From contig CAJLAN010000023.1 in the NCBI GenBank assembly GCA_905204635.1, forward strand, positions 1-13,232: a stretch of DNA of 13,232 bases, given 5' to 3'. The translations under genes were made by a program, and so were the position numbers. This DNA is from an uncultured Collinsella sp. Its GTDB lineage: Bacteria > Actinomycetota > Coriobacteriia > Coriobacteriales > Coriobacteriaceae. The notes beneath the pieces are model-generated. The model was not told the DNA's origin. It did not search any database and worked only from the letters and a program-made list of their open reading frames with translations. Position 1 is the first letter of the stretch. The number at the start of each line of letters is the position of its first letter. This document shows positions 7,492-13,232 of the stretch, piece by piece.

Positions 7492-7526
7492 AAAAGGAAT
7501 CCCCTTCTGTGCGCGGGGGCGGATTC
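7492..7526 (-). terminator. Terminator-like hairpin upstream of the str promoter
   Basis: On the minus strand GGAATCC(G)CC pairs with GGGGATTCC across a loop of about 11-14 bases and is followed by TTTTGTG. One bulged base interrupts the 5' arm. This is weaker than the rpoBC terminator. Its 5' arm (7520-7526) is shared with the end of the large palindrome, so the two structures compete. It could stop any transcript that reads through from rpoC, or it could be only the weathered edge of the palindromic element. Confidence 0.4.
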
Positions 7527-7660
7527 CCGGTCCGGGCGGCCCGCTGTTTAAGTTTGCTGCTCTACAGTCCTGCGCAAGACGGAAAGCACATTAAGTGCTT
7601 TCCTTTGCGTGCGGAACTCGCGACAAACTTAAACAGCGGGCGGCCCGTTCCGGGAATCCG
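7520..7660. repeat. Large nested palindrome (37-bp arms) between rpoC and rpsL
   Basis: Arm 1 (7520-7556) and arm 2 (7624-7660) are inverted copies matching at 34 of 37 positions; the mismatches fall at arm positions 12, 13 and 19. Each arm runs from CGGATTCCCGG to GCTGTTTAAGTTTG. The 67-base centre holds a second perfect hairpin, GGAAAGCAC-ATTAA-GTGCTTTCC (7581-7603), flanked by further pairing of TGCGCAA with TTGCGTG. Nearly the whole 141 bases could fold into one rod. There is no open reading frame inside and no transposase nearby. It could be a MITE or REP-like repeat, or a structured RNA or DNA element; copy number elsewhere is unknown. Confidence 0.8.
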
Positions 7661-7689
7661 ACGTGCTCGTCGGGGCAACGTTCCTCATC

Positions 7690-7726
7690 AAAAAAGACCC
7701 GCTTCCCTGTTGGGAAACGGGTCTTT
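7690..7726 (-). terminator. Rho-independent terminator of the rpoBC operon
   Basis: On the minus strand AAAGACCCG plus TTTCCC pairs with GGGAAG plus CGGGTCTTT: a 15-bp stem with one A-C mismatch and a four-base AACA loop. A run of six T follows. It starts 26 bases after the rpoC stop and should end the rpoBC transcript. Confidence 0.9.
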
Positions 7727-7752
7727 GGAAGGGCGGCTAACGTACTAGGAAA

Positions 7753-12231
<4,479 letters not shown>

Positions 12232-12237
12232 AGTCAA

Positions 12238-13232
<995 letters not shown>

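Larger units (their letters stand above)
7315..7752. other. 438-base intergenic region between rpoC and rpsL
   Basis: No credible gene lies here. In the direction of transcription (minus strand) it holds the rpoBC terminator (7690-7726), a short CCGACG-TGCT-CGTCGG hairpin (7658-7673), a 141-base nested palindrome (7520-7660), a terminator-like hairpin (7492-7526), an unassigned stretch (7437-7491), the str promoter (7408-7436) and a leader of about 85 bases. The leader has a small 5-bp AGGGG/CCCCT hairpin (7371-7388) before the rpsL ribosome binding site (7321-7326). Confidence 0.7.

Noticed and set aside
7520..7660. CRISPR array or complete insertion sequence in the rpoC-rpsL gap
   Set aside because: The repeats are inverted and occur once each, there are no regular spacers, and there is no transposase gene.
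12232..12237. TTG at 12237 as the rpoC start
   Set aside because: It directly follows the rpoB stop and is only three bases from AAGGAG. GTG at 12231 has a nine-base spacing. The two differ by two residues, so the choice is not critical.

Overview
This window is most likely chromosomal DNA from a high-GC gut-type actinobacterium of the class Coriobacteriia, probably Collinsella-like. This is inferred from composition, from RpoB/RpoC family features and from remembered relatives; no search was run. Apart from birA, every gene lies on the minus strand. The contig is cut inside fabD on the left and inside rpoB on the right.

Layout, in plus coordinates. (1) 1-2833 is a type II fatty-acid synthesis operon, transcribed fabH > acpP > fabK > fabD (partial). 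Its genes are tightly spaced or overlapping. (2) 2834-3009 is a divergent control region with two 19-bp near-identical direct repeats and two short inverted repeats. (3) 3010-3786 is birA (plus strand), the biotin ligase that would biotinylate the acetyl-CoA carboxylase carrier protein feeding the fab genes. (4) 3841-6863 and 6937-7314 form a 'str'-type translation operon, rpsL > rpsG > fusA > rpsJ. It has a good sigma70-like promoter at 7408-7436 and a strong terminator after rpsJ. No tuf gene lies between fusA and rpsJ, and the rest of the S10 operon does not follow rpsJ. (5) 7315-7752 is a 438-base gap. It holds the rpoBC terminator, a 141-base nested palindrome, a second terminator-like hairpin and the str promoter. 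(6) 7753-12231 is rpoC and 12238-13232 is the 3' part of rpoB.

Two observations stand out. First, the beta' subunit carries a C-terminal extension of about 220 residues. It contains a 55-residue segment (8041-8205) that aligns without gaps to the C-terminal DNA-binding domain of the RNA polymerase alpha subunit. It keeps the equivalents of E. coli alpha R265, N268, G296, K298 and E302. An alpha-CTD-like module on beta' could give this polymerase an extra promoter-DNA or regulator contact. Second, rpoB changes abruptly in composition and codon use near 12664-12736. The outer about 500 bases (to 13232) look like a low-GC Firmicute, probably Lachnospiraceae, while the reading frame stays open. 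This is most probably a chimeric assembly joined at a conserved part of rpoB, less probably a true recombinant gene.

The remaining content is core housekeeping: fatty-acid elongation and initiation, biotin attachment, ribosomal proteins S12, S7 and S10, elongation factor G and RNA polymerase. I found no RNA genes, CRISPR arrays or complete mobile elements.
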